Shown here piece by piece: positions 1-8,725 of a DNA stretch of 64,000 nt. Within the stretch, counting starts at the first letter, position 1, and each line of letters starts with the position of its first letter. The position numbers were made by a program, and so were the translations under genes. Below the pieces are notes generated by a model. It made no database searches, was not told the DNA's origin, and was given only the letters and a program-made list of their open reading frames with translations. Source of the DNA: an uncultured Spirochaetaceae bacterium (GTDB lineage Bacteria; Spirochaetota; Spirochaetia; Sphaerochaetales; Sphaerochaetaceae); NCBI GenBank assembly GCA_944390015.1, contig CALXOL010000003.1, positions 97,481-161,480 on the forward strand, written 5' to 3'.

Positions 1-828
1 GAAGTACTCTTCATGGGAAGATACCCACTCTTCATGGTTGAAGCTACCCTCAGGTCGGCTCTCTTCTGGATAAGTTGAGTAATAGTCATCTATGACCTGA
101 TCAAGAAGAACATTATATGCATAATGGCTGAACATGTCCCTGAACTCATCCTTGTCGAACTTGAAATAGAGCTGCATCCTGGTCTCATAGCTGCTCGTTG
201 CGCTCTGTATGTTCTTTATCCTCTCAAGTACGACTCCGACTTTAACCTCTGCATAATACGCATCCGGATTATTAGCTCTGCTTGTACCCTCAAGGTCATC
301 ATGATATTTCTTCTGCATCGGATCATAGATGTCGTATACAAGGCCGTCACTACCCCTCTCATACTTTTTAATATCCCCAAGCCTCTCATTCGCTGCTTCT
401 GAAACGCAGAACAGGATGTAAGCGACGAGTGGAACCGTTATCAAAAGGACGGAGAGAACAAGTTTAAGTCTCTTCTTGTAGCCTATCATCTTCCAGTTGC
501 GGGCGATGTAGTGCTTCTGCTTCATCCTCTCGATATCATTCTCGACATCATTGCGCTGAACAGAGAGAAGATCCTCATCGAGCTGCAGAGTGCCAAGATC
601 TGGAAGCTCCTTGTCATCATCAGTAAAAATATTGAGAGGAATGAAGAAATATGACGCTATCTTATTCAATATCTTGATATTCAGCTCATCTTCACCACTG
701 AGAATTTTGCTCATCTTTGCAGGATTAATGGAAATGGCACGCGCTAAAGTAAGCGAATACTCCTTTTCCAGAAATGCTGCAAGTTTTTTAACTTTGCCTG
801 ATGTATTTTTCCCTATTTCTTTTTTCAT
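1..828 (-). CDS. Membrane-anchored HTH protein, C-terminus cut by window edge
   Basis: Read on the reverse strand from the ATG at 828; an in-frame TAA lies three codons upstream, so no longer start is possible. 276 residues are visible and the frame runs off the left edge. Residues about 10-70 look like an XRE/Cro-type helix-turn-helix (motif region NPAKMSKILSGEDELN). A charged linker follows, then one hydrophobic segment (about 121-143), then an acidic, Tyr-rich presumably extracytoplasmic domain. This order suggests a one-component sensor with DNA binding inside and ligand sensing outside, which is inference. No Shine-Dalgarno sequence precedes the ATG. The ligand and target are unknown. 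Confidence 0.7.
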   Translation of the reverse strand, partial: MKKEIGKNTSGKVKKLAAFLEKEYSLTLARAISINPAKMSKILSGEDELNIKILNKIASYFFIPLNIFTDDDKELPDLGTLQLDEDLLSVQRNDVENDIERMKQKHYIARNWKMIGYKKRLKLVLSVLLITVPLVAYILFCVSEAANERLGDIKKYERGSDGLVYDIYDPMQKKYHDDLEGTSRANNPDAYYAEVKVGVVLERIKNIQSATSSYETRMQLYFKFDKDEFRDMFSHYAYNVLLDQVIDDYYSTYPEESRPEGSFNHEEWVSSHEEYF

Positions 829-904
829 AAGTGTTTAACTTAATGAAATTTGAAGATTTTGTGAAGACGTCATCTAAAGAGGTGTAATTAATGATTTTTA
901 TCGG

Positions 905-1852
905 CTATTTTAGGAACTCCATGTTCGGATAGATTCTCTGCATCCTCTCATCTGGCAATCTTTCATCAAGGAGGATTTCAACCCTGTTTGAAGCCTCTTT
1001 TCCCTCAATCCGCTCAGACCATCTGTAAACTGCGAGTGCAGATACCACCGAATTGAAGATCATGAAAACAAGAAGTATCCATACAAGAATCTTGCCTATC
1101 TTATTTGGAATCTTCAATATCCATACCGACATCCTTGGATAGATGGATTTTATCCATAGTATGCCGAGAAAGCCCCAGAAAACCGAATACAAAAGGCAGA
1201 CTCTTCCATTGATATTCAGTGGTATGTTCGAATAATCCCAGCTTACAGAACCGAAGAGCGTCTCCTGAAGATATGAGCAGATGTATTCAACTACGCTTCC
1301 TGCGACAAAGCCCCCGATAAAAGAGTATATCGTAGAACGGTTGCGGTATTTATAGAGCATCAGTGTCAAAAAGAACGCACCAACACCATAGATCGGAGAA
1401 AAAGGTCCGTATACCAGGCCCGCCCTGCTCTCCACATAACCGTGACGCAGGAAACACCAAGCAGTCTCCACTATCACACCGGCTACCGAACCGATTAAAA
1501 AAATCAGAAAAAGCTTATAGCCGTTAAGACCACGTGCAAAATGATGAGCCTTCTCCTCCCTGTAATCAATCGTTCCATTTGCGGGAGCACGGGAGATTAT
1601 GAAGCCCTTCTTATTGCTGTTGATCGTGTCTTTAAGTCTCGCCTTAAGCTCATCGGAAGAGGAGGAGAGGAACTTCGCCCACTCCTCAGCCTTCTCATGC
1701 CCCTCTTCAAGGCTTTCAATGGTCTTTCTTATCTCCTTATACAGCTTCTGCTGCTCCTTTTCGCTTAAAGAATCTAAATTCGCAAGGGAAAAATAATATG
1801 CGTTCAGCTTATCCTCAAGCTTCTTCTGTTTCTGCGAAGGTTCCAATATCAT
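905..1852 (-). CDS. CmpB-type putative ABC transporter permease (PF06541-like)
   Basis: 315 residues. The N-terminal about 90 residues are charged and helical, probably coiled coil. From about residue 110 there are four to five hydrophobic segments carrying the signatures of the CmpB / 'putative ABC-transporter type IV' membrane family: YGPFSPIYGVGA, and WDYSNIPLNINGR followed by an aromatic-rich helix. The family's function is not established; the name comes from weak transporter resemblance. The long soluble N-terminal extension is unusual compared with the bare membrane domain. No ATP-binding partner is adjacent. The ATG at 1852 has no Shine-Dalgarno sequence but sits 6 bases after a TAGATT hexamer, so translation may be leaderless. 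Confidence 0.75.
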   Translation of the reverse strand: MILEPSQKQKKLEDKLNAYYFSLANLDSLSEKEQQKLYKEIRKTIESLEEGHEKAEEWAKFLSSSSDELKARLKDTINSNKKGFIISRAPANGTIDYREEKAHHFARGLNGYKLFLIFLIGSVAGVIVETAWCFLRHGYVESRAGLVYGPFSPIYGVGAFFLTLMLYKYRNRSTIYSFIGGFVAGSVVEYICSYLQETLFGSVSWDYSNIPLNINGRVCLLYSVFWGFLGILWIKSIYPRMSVWILKIPNKIGKILVWILLVFMIFNSVVSALAVYRWSERIEGKEASNRVEILLDERLPDERMQRIYPNMEFLK

Positions 1853-1858
1853 ATAAAT

Positions 1859-1887
1859 AATCTAACACGCAAAACCGCTTTAGGCAA
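1859..1887 (-). promoter_or_regulatory. Promoter abutting the CmpB-type gene start
   Basis: On the minus strand TTGCCT (1887-1882), a 17-base spacer and TAGATT (1864-1859) match a sigma-70 promoter. Only 6 bases separate the -10 hexamer from the ATG, so transcription should begin at or next to the start codon. Confidence 0.55.
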
Positions 1888-1923
1888 AAGCGAAAAGTAA
1901 TGCGGAAACACAAACTTAACTTT

Positions 1924-1959
1924 AAAAAAAAGAAGCAGGCCTTCTTAAAGCCCCGCTTC
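1924..1959 (-). terminator. Intrinsic terminator after glnN
   Basis: On the minus strand a GC-rich interrupted stem with GAAGC/GCTTC outer arms (1932-1959) is followed by eight T residues. It lies just after the GS-III stop codon and should end the GS-I/ANTAR/GS-III transcript. Confidence 0.85.
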
Positions 1960-1965
1960 ATCATT

Positions 1966-4041
1966 TCATACATAGAATAGAATCTCAGAATACGTCGGAA
2001 TCGGCCAGAATGACTTATCTGTCATCTTTTCAAGCTCATCGCTTATCTTTCTTGCCTCTTCCATTTTCACAATGATCTTATCAGCTGCATAGAATGCTGC
2101 AGATTCGACCTCACTCGGGCAAGCGCTTACGCATTCATCTAGCTCATCCGTCTTAGCCAGGAGATCATCACATAGAGCGCTTAGCTTGAGACATAGCAGC
2201 TTATCAGCATTCACATGCAACCCATTTCGCTCCTTTACTTCTAATGAAGATGCAAGATAAGAGCAAAAACGCATGGCAGAAGGTAGAATCTGCCGCCTGA
2301 GCATTTCAATCATCGTCATGGCTTCGATATGTATCGCCTTTTTGTATTCGTCAAGGGAAATCTCAAGCCTCGATTCCATCTCTTTCAGGCTGTAAATTCT
2401 ATGCCTTTCAAAAAGAGCCACGTTCTTCTCATCACAGTAATGGATGAGAGCATCGGGAGTTCTTTTGTAATTCGAGAGCCCTCTTCTTTCCGCTTCGGCC
2501 TCCCACTCCTTGCTGTAGCCGTTCCCGTTAAATAGGATTCTCCTATGCTTTTTCAACTCTCTTTTTATAAGCTTCTTGAGGGAGGAATTGAAATCTTCTG
2601 AGCCCTCAAGCTCATCGGAGAAATCCTTGAGAGCATCTGCGACTGCAGTATTCAGCATCACATTGGTACATGCGATGTTGAACGAAGAGCCGGGCATTCT
2701 GAATTCGAACTTGTTACCCGTGAATGCAAAGGGGCTCGTTCTGTTCCTGTCAGAGTTATCACGTGCAAGCTTGGGAAGAACGCTTGTTCCGATATCGAGA
2801 TGGGAAGAGAGGCTGTTTTTAGAAATCATCTTGTCCTCAATGATTGCCTCAATCACCGATTCAAGCTCATCTCCCACGAATATCGAGACTATCGCAGGAG
2901 GAGCCTCGTTGGCCCCAAGTCTATGATCGTTTCCAGCGCTTGCCACGCTGATTCTCAAAAGATCCTGGTACTCATCGACCGCTTTTATTATCGCAGTAAG
3001 GAAAAACAGGAACTGCGCATTCTCCATCGGTGTCTTTCCTGGATCAAGAAGATTCTCTCCTTCATCGGTGCTAAGCGCCCAGTTGTTATGCTTTCCAGAT
3101 CCGTTAATACCTTCAAATGGCTTCTCATGCAATAGGCAGGCAAAGCCATGACGCTCAGCAACCTTCTTCATCATCTCCATGGTAAGTTGGTTGGAATCCG
3201 TGGCTTTGTTGGCGTTATCGAAGATTGGTGCCATCTCATGCTGGCACGGAGCAACCTCATTATGCTCGGTCTTCGCAGTTATTCCAAGTTTCCATAGCTC
3301 CTGATCAAGGTCTTTCATGAAATCTTTCACCCTTGGCCTTATCGATCCGAAGTAGTGATCCTCCATCTCCTGTCCTTTTGCAGACGGTGCTCCGATTAGG
3401 CTACGACCTGTAAGGCGAAGATCGAGGCGTTTTTCATAGTCCTTTTTATCTATTAGAAAATACTCCTGCTCAGCTCCTATCGTCGCATTAACCCTTTTAG
3501 CATGCTTGCCAAAAAGTCTGAGGGCCCTTACCGCCTCACGGCTTATCGCATCCATGCTCCTTAGAAGCGGAGTTTTCTTATCAAGGATCTCCCCTGTATA
3601 AGAACAGAAGGCTGTCGGTATGCAAAGAGTATCATCTTTTATGAACGCATAACTTGTCGGATCCCATGCCGTATAACCACGGGCCTCAAATGTCGCCCTT
3701 AGACCACCGGACGGGAAGCTGGAGGCATCTGGCTCTCCTTTCGTCAGCTCCTTTCCAGAAAAATCCATTATGACAGAGCCGTTCTTGTCTACGGATAGGA
3801 AACTGTCGTGTTTTTCAGCCGTGATGCCTGTCATAGGCTGGAACCAATGCGTGAAATGTGTCGCCCCCTTGCTGACGGCCCATTCCTTCATCGCTGATGC
3901 CACGATATCTGCGACATCCTCATCAAGAGCTTTACCCTCGTTAATTGTGTTCTTTAATGATTGATATACCGATTTCGGAAGCATTTTTCTCATGATAGAA
4001 TCATTAAAAACCATAGAACCAAACATTTCTGGGACGTTCAT
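1966..4041 (-). CDS. glnN: Glutamine synthetase type III
   Basis: 691 residues, the usual size of the large GS-III class, which condenses glutamate and ammonia with ATP to form glutamine. Diagnostic blocks: GAEQEYFLID (metal-binding glutamates), TEHNEVAPCQHEMAPIF, NGSGKHNNWALST (ATP/glutamate loop) and RMPGSSFN. Start at 4041, with AGGAGG 8 bases upstream. It is the last gene of a minus-strand unit GS-I > ANTAR regulator > GS-III (gaps of 9 and 11 bases) and is followed by a terminator. The genome therefore carries two structurally unrelated glutamine synthetases in one operon, presumably controlled together through the GS-I leader. Confidence 0.95.
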   Translation of the reverse strand: MNVPEMFGSMVFNDSIMRKMLPKSVYQSLKNTINEGKALDEDVADIVASAMKEWAVSKGATHFTHWFQPMTGITAEKHDSFLSVDKNGSVIMDFSGKELTKGEPDASSFPSGGLRATFEARGYTAWDPTSYAFIKDDTLCIPTAFCSYTGEILDKKTPLLRSMDAISREAVRALRLFGKHAKRVNATIGAEQEYFLIDKKDYEKRLDLRLTGRSLIGAPSAKGQEMEDHYFGSIRPRVKDFMKDLDQELWKLGITAKTEHNEVAPCQHEMAPIFDNANKATDSNQLTMEMMKKVAERHGFACLLHEKPFEGINGSGKHNNWALSTDEGENLLDPGKTPMENAQFLFFLTAIIKAVDEYQDLLRISVASAGNDHRLGANEAPPAIVSIFVGDELESVIEAIIEDKMISKNSLSSHLDIGTSVLPKLARDNSDRNRTSPFAFTGNKFEFRMPGSSFNIACTNVMLNTAVADALKDFSDELEGSEDFNSSLKKLIKRELKKHRRILFNGNGYSKEWEAEAERRGLSNYKRTPDALIHYCDEKNVALFERHRIYSLKEMESRLEISLDEYKKAIHIEAMTMIEMLRRQILPSAMRFCSYLASSLEVKERNGLHVNADKLLCLKLSALCDDLLAKTDELDECVSACPSEVESAAFYAADKIIVKMEEARKISDELEKMTDKSFWPIPTYSEILFYV

Positions 4042-4052
4042 TTGTTTTCCTC

Positions 4053-4598
4053 CTATGCTAATTCCCGTAAAATACTCATCGCCGCATCTATAAGAGAGAT
4101 ACGCCGATCCATCGCTTTCTTCTCTATGTAACTATGGGCCTCAGCCTCACTCATTCCTCTTTTTCCGGCGAGTAGACATTTGGCCTCTGTAAGCAACTTC
4201 TCTCTTTTAAAGCGCTCAAGAAGTTTTTTATTCTTTTCCTCTATCTTCCTGATCCTCTGCTTTGAAACACGGATCGCAGTTAAAACAGATTCAATTTCTT
4301 CCCTATTTAAAGAGCTGGTATAGACGCCGTAATTCATCATTATCTCCCTTATATGGAAGATGATCGGGCCTGGAGCAAGGACAAGAGTATCTATTTCCCT
4401 CATGGCAGAGAAAATTGAGATTTCTTTCGCCCCCTGAATCTCAAAGTCTACGATGACGAAAGAGGGTGATAGATCCAGCAGTTTTCCCTTTGCCTCCCTC
4501 TCGCTTGATGCTCTGAGAAAAGCATATGATCCTGGATAAAAGAGTTTCTTTATCTCTTCGAATTTGCTTTGTTCCGCAACCAATAGAACAGTTTCCAT
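4053..4598 (-). CDS. ANTAR-domain RNA-binding regulator
   Basis: 181 residues. The N-terminal about 110 residues resemble a degenerate receiver domain (phospho-acceptor region FVIVDFEIQG keeps an Asp, but the surrounding acidic pocket is not clear). A coiled coil (about 115-135) follows, then a C-terminal ANTAR three-helix bundle ending in the SLIDAAMSILREL stretch. ANTAR proteins bind paired hexaloop RNA hairpins and prevent leader termination, typically in nitrogen metabolism. It sits between two glutamine synthetase genes, whose operon leader and the divergent glutamate synthase leader both contain terminators, so control of those leaders is the natural hypothesis. No histidine kinase is adjacent. 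Start 4598, with a GGA-type ribosome site. Confidence 0.85.
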   Translation of the reverse strand: METVLLVAEQSKFEEIKKLFYPGSYAFLRASSEREAKGKLLDLSPSFVIVDFEIQGAKEISIFSAMREIDTLVLAPGPIIFHIREIMMNYGVYTSSLNREEIESVLTAIRVSKQRIRKIEEKNKKLLERFKREKLLTEAKCLLAGKRGMSEAEAHSYIEKKAMDRRISLIDAAMSILRELA

Positions 4599-4607
4599 AG
4601 AGACATC

Positions 4608-5894
4608 CTATATGAATCTGAAATACCTGCTTATCAGATAGTCGTGGCCCTTTCCGCTCTTTTCGTATTCACTGACCTCCGTTGCCCTATCATCAAGGTA
4701 CTCCTTCAATATCTTCTCTGATATCACTTTAGCAACGAAATCGCTGCGCCTTGCTAGCTCAACAGCCTCAGAAAGAGAGGAAGGAAGGCTCTCTGATGCT
4801 CTTGTAGAAATCATGTCGCAGACTGCCTCCTCTGGTGCAACCAGGTTATCGACAATTCCTTCAAAGCCGGCTGAGAGAAGAAGGGATATAAGGAAATAGG
4901 GATTCACAGCCGGATCTGGACTTCTTAGTTCCATTCTGCAGTCATGGCCCTCCGCATAAGGGATTCTCACTAGAGTTGACCTGTTCTGATGGCTCCATGA
5001 GATTGTGGAGGGTGCCTCAAAATGACCAAGTCTCTCATATGAAGAGACTAAAGGATTTGAAAAGACCGTAATCTCCTTCATCCTCCTGAGAATTCCTGAC
5101 ATGAATGACATGGCTTTTCTATCATTCTTCTCAAAAAGATTCTCATCGTTTTCATATAACGACAGGTTGATATGAAGCCCGCTTCCACTCTCACCTTCAA
5201 GAGGTTTTGGAAGGAATGAGGCAAAGAGTCCATTCTGCTGTGCTATCGCCTTGACGGCTGTCTTGAATGTCATCAAATCATCAGCCGCCTTAAGAGGAGA
5301 TGAGCAGCGGAAATCTATCTCATTTTGCCCCGGGCCATGCTCATGGTGGCTTCGCTCGGGCTTGATGCCAAGACTCTCAAGGGCAAAACATATCTCACGC
5401 CTTATGTTCTCCCCCCTGTCCAGCGGAGCCATGTCAAAATAACCCGCATCATCGTAAGGAGAAAGGATTGGAAAACCTTTATCATCGGTATTGAATAGAT
5501 AGAACTCACATTCTGGTCCGACAAGGAATGAGTACCCTCTTTTTCCACTTTCCTTCTCCAATTTCTTCAAAAGATATCGTCCATCCCCTTCAAACGGCCT
5601 TCTGTCCGGATATGTTATATAACAGTAAAACCTCGCAACAGCCCTTTCTACAGGTCTCCAAGGAAGGACGGAGAACGTATCAAGATCGGGAAATAAAAGG
5701 AGATCCGACTCATTTATGTTCAGAAATCCCTTTATGGCGGAAGCATCGAACGAGACCCCGTGTCTTACGGCATGTTCGATCTCATCAGCCATTATGGCAA
5801 TGTTTTTCTGCCGTCCGGAAATATCGCAGAAAACGAGCCTGATGAATTTGATCTCATACTCGGCAAGTAGCTCCCTGATATCCTCTAAATCCAT
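4608..5894 (-). CDS. glnA: Glutamine synthetase type I, non-adenylylated (GSI-alpha-like)
   Basis: 428 residues from the ATG at 5894, preceded by GGGAGG at a 6-base spacing. A longer in-frame extension to 5993 exists but would run through the promoter and leader hairpin, so I reject it. Catalytic signatures: VGPECEFYLF, HHEHGPGQNEIDFR, GSGLHINLS (ATP loop) and RMELRSPDPAVNPY. The adenylylation loop Tyr is absent (NLVAPEEAV), as in GSI-alpha enzymes regulated by other means. It is the first gene of the GS-I > ANTAR > GS-III unit. Confidence 0.93.
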   Translation of the reverse strand: MDLEDIRELLAEYEIKFIRLVFCDISGRQKNIAIMADEIEHAVRHGVSFDASAIKGFLNINESDLLLFPDLDTFSVLPWRPVERAVARFYCYITYPDRRPFEGDGRYLLKKLEKESGKRGYSFLVGPECEFYLFNTDDKGFPILSPYDDAGYFDMAPLDRGENIRREICFALESLGIKPERSHHEHGPGQNEIDFRCSSPLKAADDLMTFKTAVKAIAQQNGLFASFLPKPLEGESGSGLHINLSLYENDENLFEKNDRKAMSFMSGILRRMKEITVFSNPLVSSYERLGHFEAPSTISWSHQNRSTLVRIPYAEGHDCRMELRSPDPAVNPYFLISLLLSAGFEGIVDNLVAPEEAVCDMISTRASESLPSSLSEAVELARRSDFVAKVISEKILKEYLDDRATEVSEYEKSGKGHDYLISRYFRFI

Positions 5895-5914
5895 ATACAT
5901 CCTCCCGAAAATGG

Positions 5915-5945
5915 AAAAAGCGCCGCAGATGATTCTCTGCAGCGC
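5915..5945 (-). terminator. Leader terminator (attenuator candidate) before glnA
   Basis: On the minus strand a 10-bp stem, GCGCTGCAGA pairing with TCTGCGGCGC (5945-5920), has a six-base loop (GAATCA) and is followed by five T (5919-5915). It lies between the glnA promoter and its ribosome site, so unconditional termination would silence the operon. A conditional attenuator is implied. Confidence 0.8.
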
Positions 5946-5964
5946 CTTTGCTGTTCTTGGCTGA

Positions 5965-5993
5965 ATAATAGAAAGCCGAGAAGATAAAGTCAA
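5965..5993 (-). promoter_or_regulatory. glnA operon promoter
   Basis: Minus strand: TTGACT (5993-5988), a 17-base spacer, TATTAT (5970-5965), a near-consensus sigma-70 promoter. The start site would fall near 5958, leaving only about a dozen bases before the terminator hairpin. Confidence 0.75.
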
Positions 5994-6046
5994 GTACTTT
6001 TATGCATTGCCCTGCATTTTCATTCATAAAATATTCATTTTTACGA

Positions 6047-6076
6047 TTGACACAGAAAGCAGAAATATCGTAAAAG
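6047..6076 (+). promoter_or_regulatory. Glutamate synthase operon promoter
   Basis: TTGACA (6047-6052) is followed after 17-18 bases by GTAAAA/TAAAAG. The -35 is perfect and the -10 weak. Initiation near 6083 would put the start only a few bases before the leader terminator at 6091. Confidence 0.5.
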
Positions 6077-6090
6077 ATACGGCAAGGAAC

Positions 6091-6130
6091 AAGGACGTTC
6101 TAAGGGAGATCTTAGTGCGTCCTTTTTTTT
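6091..6130 (+). terminator. Leader terminator (attenuator candidate) before the glutamate synthase operon
   Basis: AAGGACG (6091-6097) pairs with CGTCCTT (6118-6124) around an inner CTAAG/CTTAG stem with a six-base loop GGAGAT (6105-6110). Eight T follow (6123-6130). It ends 18 bases before the first gene's ATG, so full-length transcription requires readthrough. Confidence 0.8.
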
Positions 6131-6148
6131 ATTTACAGAGGTCGTCAG

Positions 6149-7243
6149 ATGAAAAGAGAGGGAGAAGTAAGGATAAGCTCAGGATGTGCGATCAGCGGTA
6201 TATTCTGCCGGGATGGAAGACGTATATCGGGAGAGGCCATCAAAAAGAGCATCGCAATCATGCATAACAGATCGAACGGGCTTGGAGGAGGATTCGCTTC
6301 TTATGGGATTTATCCGCAATACAAGGACTATTTCGCACTCCACATTTTCTATGACACAATTTCTGCCAGAGAGGAGGCAGAGCGGTTCCTTGATAAAAGA
6401 TTCGACATTATTAACCTGTCAAAGATTCCAACGCGCCAGAGTGGAAAAATAACGGATGCTCCTCTTATCTGGAGATACTTCATTACCCCGCTGCCCCACC
6501 TTTTACAGGACAGCCAGCTTGATGAGATGGAGTATACATCAAAGGCGACAATCAAGATCAACGAATCGATAAAAGGTGCTTATGTAGTCTCATGCGGTAA
6601 GGACATGGGCGTATTCAAAGCCGTGGGCTATCCAGAGGATGTTGCGGACTTTTACCGCATTGAGGAATATGAAGGGTACTCATGGACGGCTCATGGCCGC
6701 TATCCGACAAATACTCCTGGATGGTGGGCTGGCTCCCATCCTTTCTCCCTTCTGGATCTCACTGTCGTACATAACGGGGAGATCTCATCTTATGATGCGA
6801 ACAGAAGAGCTGTTGAGATGTACGGCTACTCATGCAACCTCCTGACCGATACGGAAGTAATAACATACATAATCGACTATCTGACAAGGAAGCAGGGGCT
6901 GACACTCAAGGAATGCTCAGAGGTTATCGCAGCCCCATTCTGGACAACGATAGCGCTTAAAGACGAAGAAGAGAGAGAAAGGTTCTCGTATTTAAGAAAG
7001 ATGTACTCATCCTTTTTAATAACAGGTCCGTTTTCAATTCTTGTAGGCTTCAAAGGTGGGATGATGGCGCTTAACGACCGTCTGAAACTTAGAAGCCTCG
7101 TCGCTGCGGAAAAGGGCAATACTGTATACTTCAGCTCTGAGGAAGCCGCGATAAGGGTAATAGAGGAGAATCCCGACAGGATCTGGGCACCACGTGGAGG
7201 GGATGCGGTAATCGTCACCCTTGATAAGGAGAATAAGCAATGA
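6149..7243 (+). CDS. Glutamate synthase, glutamine amidotransferase (class II) subunit
   Basis: 364 residues. A class II glutamine amidotransferase domain of the kind forming the first subunit of split (archaeal-type) glutamate synthase. It hydrolyses glutamine and passes ammonia to the FMN subunit. The only plausible catalytic N-terminal Cys is Cys14 in GCAISGIFCRDG, so the first 13 residues must be removed as a propeptide. Other family blocks: HNRSNGLGGGFASYG, TAHGRYPTNTPGW, VVHNGEISSYDANR and TDTEVITYI. Start 6149 follows AGAGG at a suitable spacing. First gene of a four-gene unit; its stop overlaps the next start (ATGA). Confidence 0.88.
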   Translation: MKREGEVRISSGCAISGIFCRDGRRISGEAIKKSIAIMHNRSNGLGGGFASYGIYPQYKDYFALHIFYDTISAREEAERFLDKRFDIINLSKIPTRQSGKITDAPLIWRYFITPLPHLLQDSQLDEMEYTSKATIKINESIKGAYVVSCGKDMGVFKAVGYPEDVADFYRIEEYEGYSWTAHGRYPTNTPGWWAGSHPFSLLDLTVVHNGEISSYDANRRAVEMYGYSCNLLTDTEVITYIIDYLTRKQGLTLKECSEVIAAPFWTTIALKDEEERERFSYLRKMYSSFLITGPFSILVGFKGGMMALNDRLKLRSLVAAEKGNTVYFSSEEAAIRVIEENPDRIWAPRGGDAVIVTLDKENKQ

Positions 7244-8724
7244 GGAGATACAGGATAAGAAAAGACGAGAGCTGCATATTATGCCTCAGATGCTCAAGAG
7301 AGTGCTCTTTCGGGGCAATAGAAGTCAAAGATGGTAAGGCTCTTCTCTTTAACCATGAGAAATGCACGGACTGTCAGAGATGCGTCACGTTCTGTCCGAC
7401 TGGAGCCATCTACATAACGGAGGATGAGAACAGATTCAGGGAGAACTCCGTATTCAAAGACGATGATATAAAAGAGATAATACTACAGGCGAAGACAAAA
7501 GGTGTACTTCTTTCATCAATGGGAGCTCAGGGGAAAAACATACCGATTTATTTTGACAAGATTCTTTTAAATGCTAGCCAGGTGACAAACCCGTCCATAG
7601 ATCCTCTAAGAGAGCCGATGGAGACATCCGTATTCATCGGAGCAAGGCCAGCAAAAATAGAGAGGGATGCAAATGGGAAAATAGTTGACAATCTTCCTCC
7701 TCATCTAGAACTAAAGACTCCGATAATGTTCTCAGCCATGAGCTATGGAGCCATAAGCCTGAATGTGCATAAGGCGCTTGCATCAGCATCAGAGGCTCTC
7801 GGCACTTACTGGAACACGGGAGAAGGAGGCCTTCATGAAAGCCTCTACAAATACAAGAGGAACACGATCGTACAGGTTGCATCAGGACGCTTTGGTGTAC
7901 ATGAGACATATCTGAATACCGCAGAGGCTATCGAGATAAAGATAGGACAGGGAGCAAAGCCCGGAATAGGCGGACATCTGACGGGAAAGAAGATCGTAGG
8001 AGATGTATCAAAAACAAGAATGGTACCGGAGGGGCTGGATGCAATCAGCCCTGCTCCCCACCATGACATCTACTCAATCGAGGATCTTGCGCAGCTTGTA
8101 ATGTCGATAAAAGAAGCAACCCATTTTAGGAAAGCAGTAATCGTCAAGGTGGCAGCGGTTCACAACATAGCACCGATTGCATCGGGAATAGCGCGTAGCG
8201 GTGCTGATATCATCGCAATCGACGGCTATAGAGGTGGAACCGGTGCCGCGCCCAAACGCATCAGGGACAATGTGGGCATTCCGATTGAACTTGCGATAGC
8301 CTCTGTGGACGAGAGGCTCAGGGAAGAGAAGATAAGGGACAGGGTAAGCATCGTAGCATCCGGGGGAATCAGGAACTCGGCAGATGTTTTTAAAGCGATT
8401 GCCCTTGGTGCGGATGCAGTCTCGATAGGAACTGCAGCCCTTTGCGCACTCGGCTGTCATATATGTGCCTCCTGTCATACGGGAAAGTGTGCATGGGGCA
8501 TTGCAACTCAGGATCCGAAACTGATGGAAAGACTTGATCCTGAAAAGGGGGCAGAGCATCTTGTAAACCTCGTAAGCGCCTGGACAAGTGAGATAAAGGA
8601 GATCATGGGCGGAATGGGAATCAACAGCATTGAAGCTTTAAGAGGAAACAAGATGGCTCTTAGAGGGGTGGATATGAATGAAAAAGAGCTTGAGATTCTA
8701 GGAATAAAATACGCAGGAGAATGA
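7240..8724 (+). CDS. Glutamate synthase, ferredoxin-like/FMN synthase subunit
   Basis: 494 residues. The N-terminus carries two 4Fe-4S motifs (CILCLRCSREC and CTDCQRCVTFCP). A TIM-barrel FMN glutamate synthase domain follows (FSAMSYGAISLNVHKAL, GEGGLHESLYKYK, KPGIGGHLTGKKI, DGYRGGTGAAPKR, VASGGIRNSADVFKAIALGA). A Cys cluster CHICASCHTGKCAWGI, the usual 3Fe-4S site, lies near the C-terminus. It makes glutamate from 2-oxoglutarate and ammonia using electrons delivered through the clusters. No NADPH-oxidising small subunit (GltD) is nearby, so ferredoxin or an unlinked reductase is inferred as donor. Overlaps the previous gene by 4 bases. Confidence 0.92.
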   Translation: MRRYRIRKDESCILCLRCSRECSFGAIEVKDGKALLFNHEKCTDCQRCVTFCPTGAIYITEDENRFRENSVFKDDDIKEIILQAKTKGVLLSSMGAQGKNIPIYFDKILLNASQVTNPSIDPLREPMETSVFIGARPAKIERDANGKIVDNLPPHLELKTPIMFSAMSYGAISLNVHKALASASEALGTYWNTGEGGLHESLYKYKRNTIVQVASGRFGVHETYLNTAEAIEIKIGQGAKPGIGGHLTGKKIVGDVSKTRMVPEGLDAISPAPHHDIYSIEDLAQLVMSIKEATHFRKAVIVKVAAVHNIAPIASGIARSGADIIAIDGYRGGTGAAPKRIRDNVGIPIELAIASVDERLREEKIRDRVSIVASGGIRNSADVFKAIALGADAVSIGTAALCALGCHICASCHTGKCAWGIATQDPKLMERLDPEKGAEHLVNLVSAWTSEIKEIMGGMGINSIEALRGNKMALRGVDMNEKELEILGIKYAGE

Positions 8725-8725
8725 T

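Noticed and set aside
5895..5993. In-frame N-terminal extension of glnA
   Set aside because: It would cover the TTGACT/TATTAT promoter and the leader terminator, and a GGGAGG site precedes the internal ATG at 5894.
6061..6085. Possible ANTAR target hairpin (TATC/GATA around GTAAAA)
   Set aside because: Only four pairs, the loop lacks A1/G4, and it overlaps the promoter, so it may not be in the RNA.
8074..8559. Antisense ORF of 161 codons inside the glutamate synthase FMN subunit
   Set aside because: Opposite a strongly conserved enzyme, Cys-rich with no known motif, no ribosome site. The same holds for antisense frames at 24664-25086, 26019-26432, 43245-43676 and 56537-57085.
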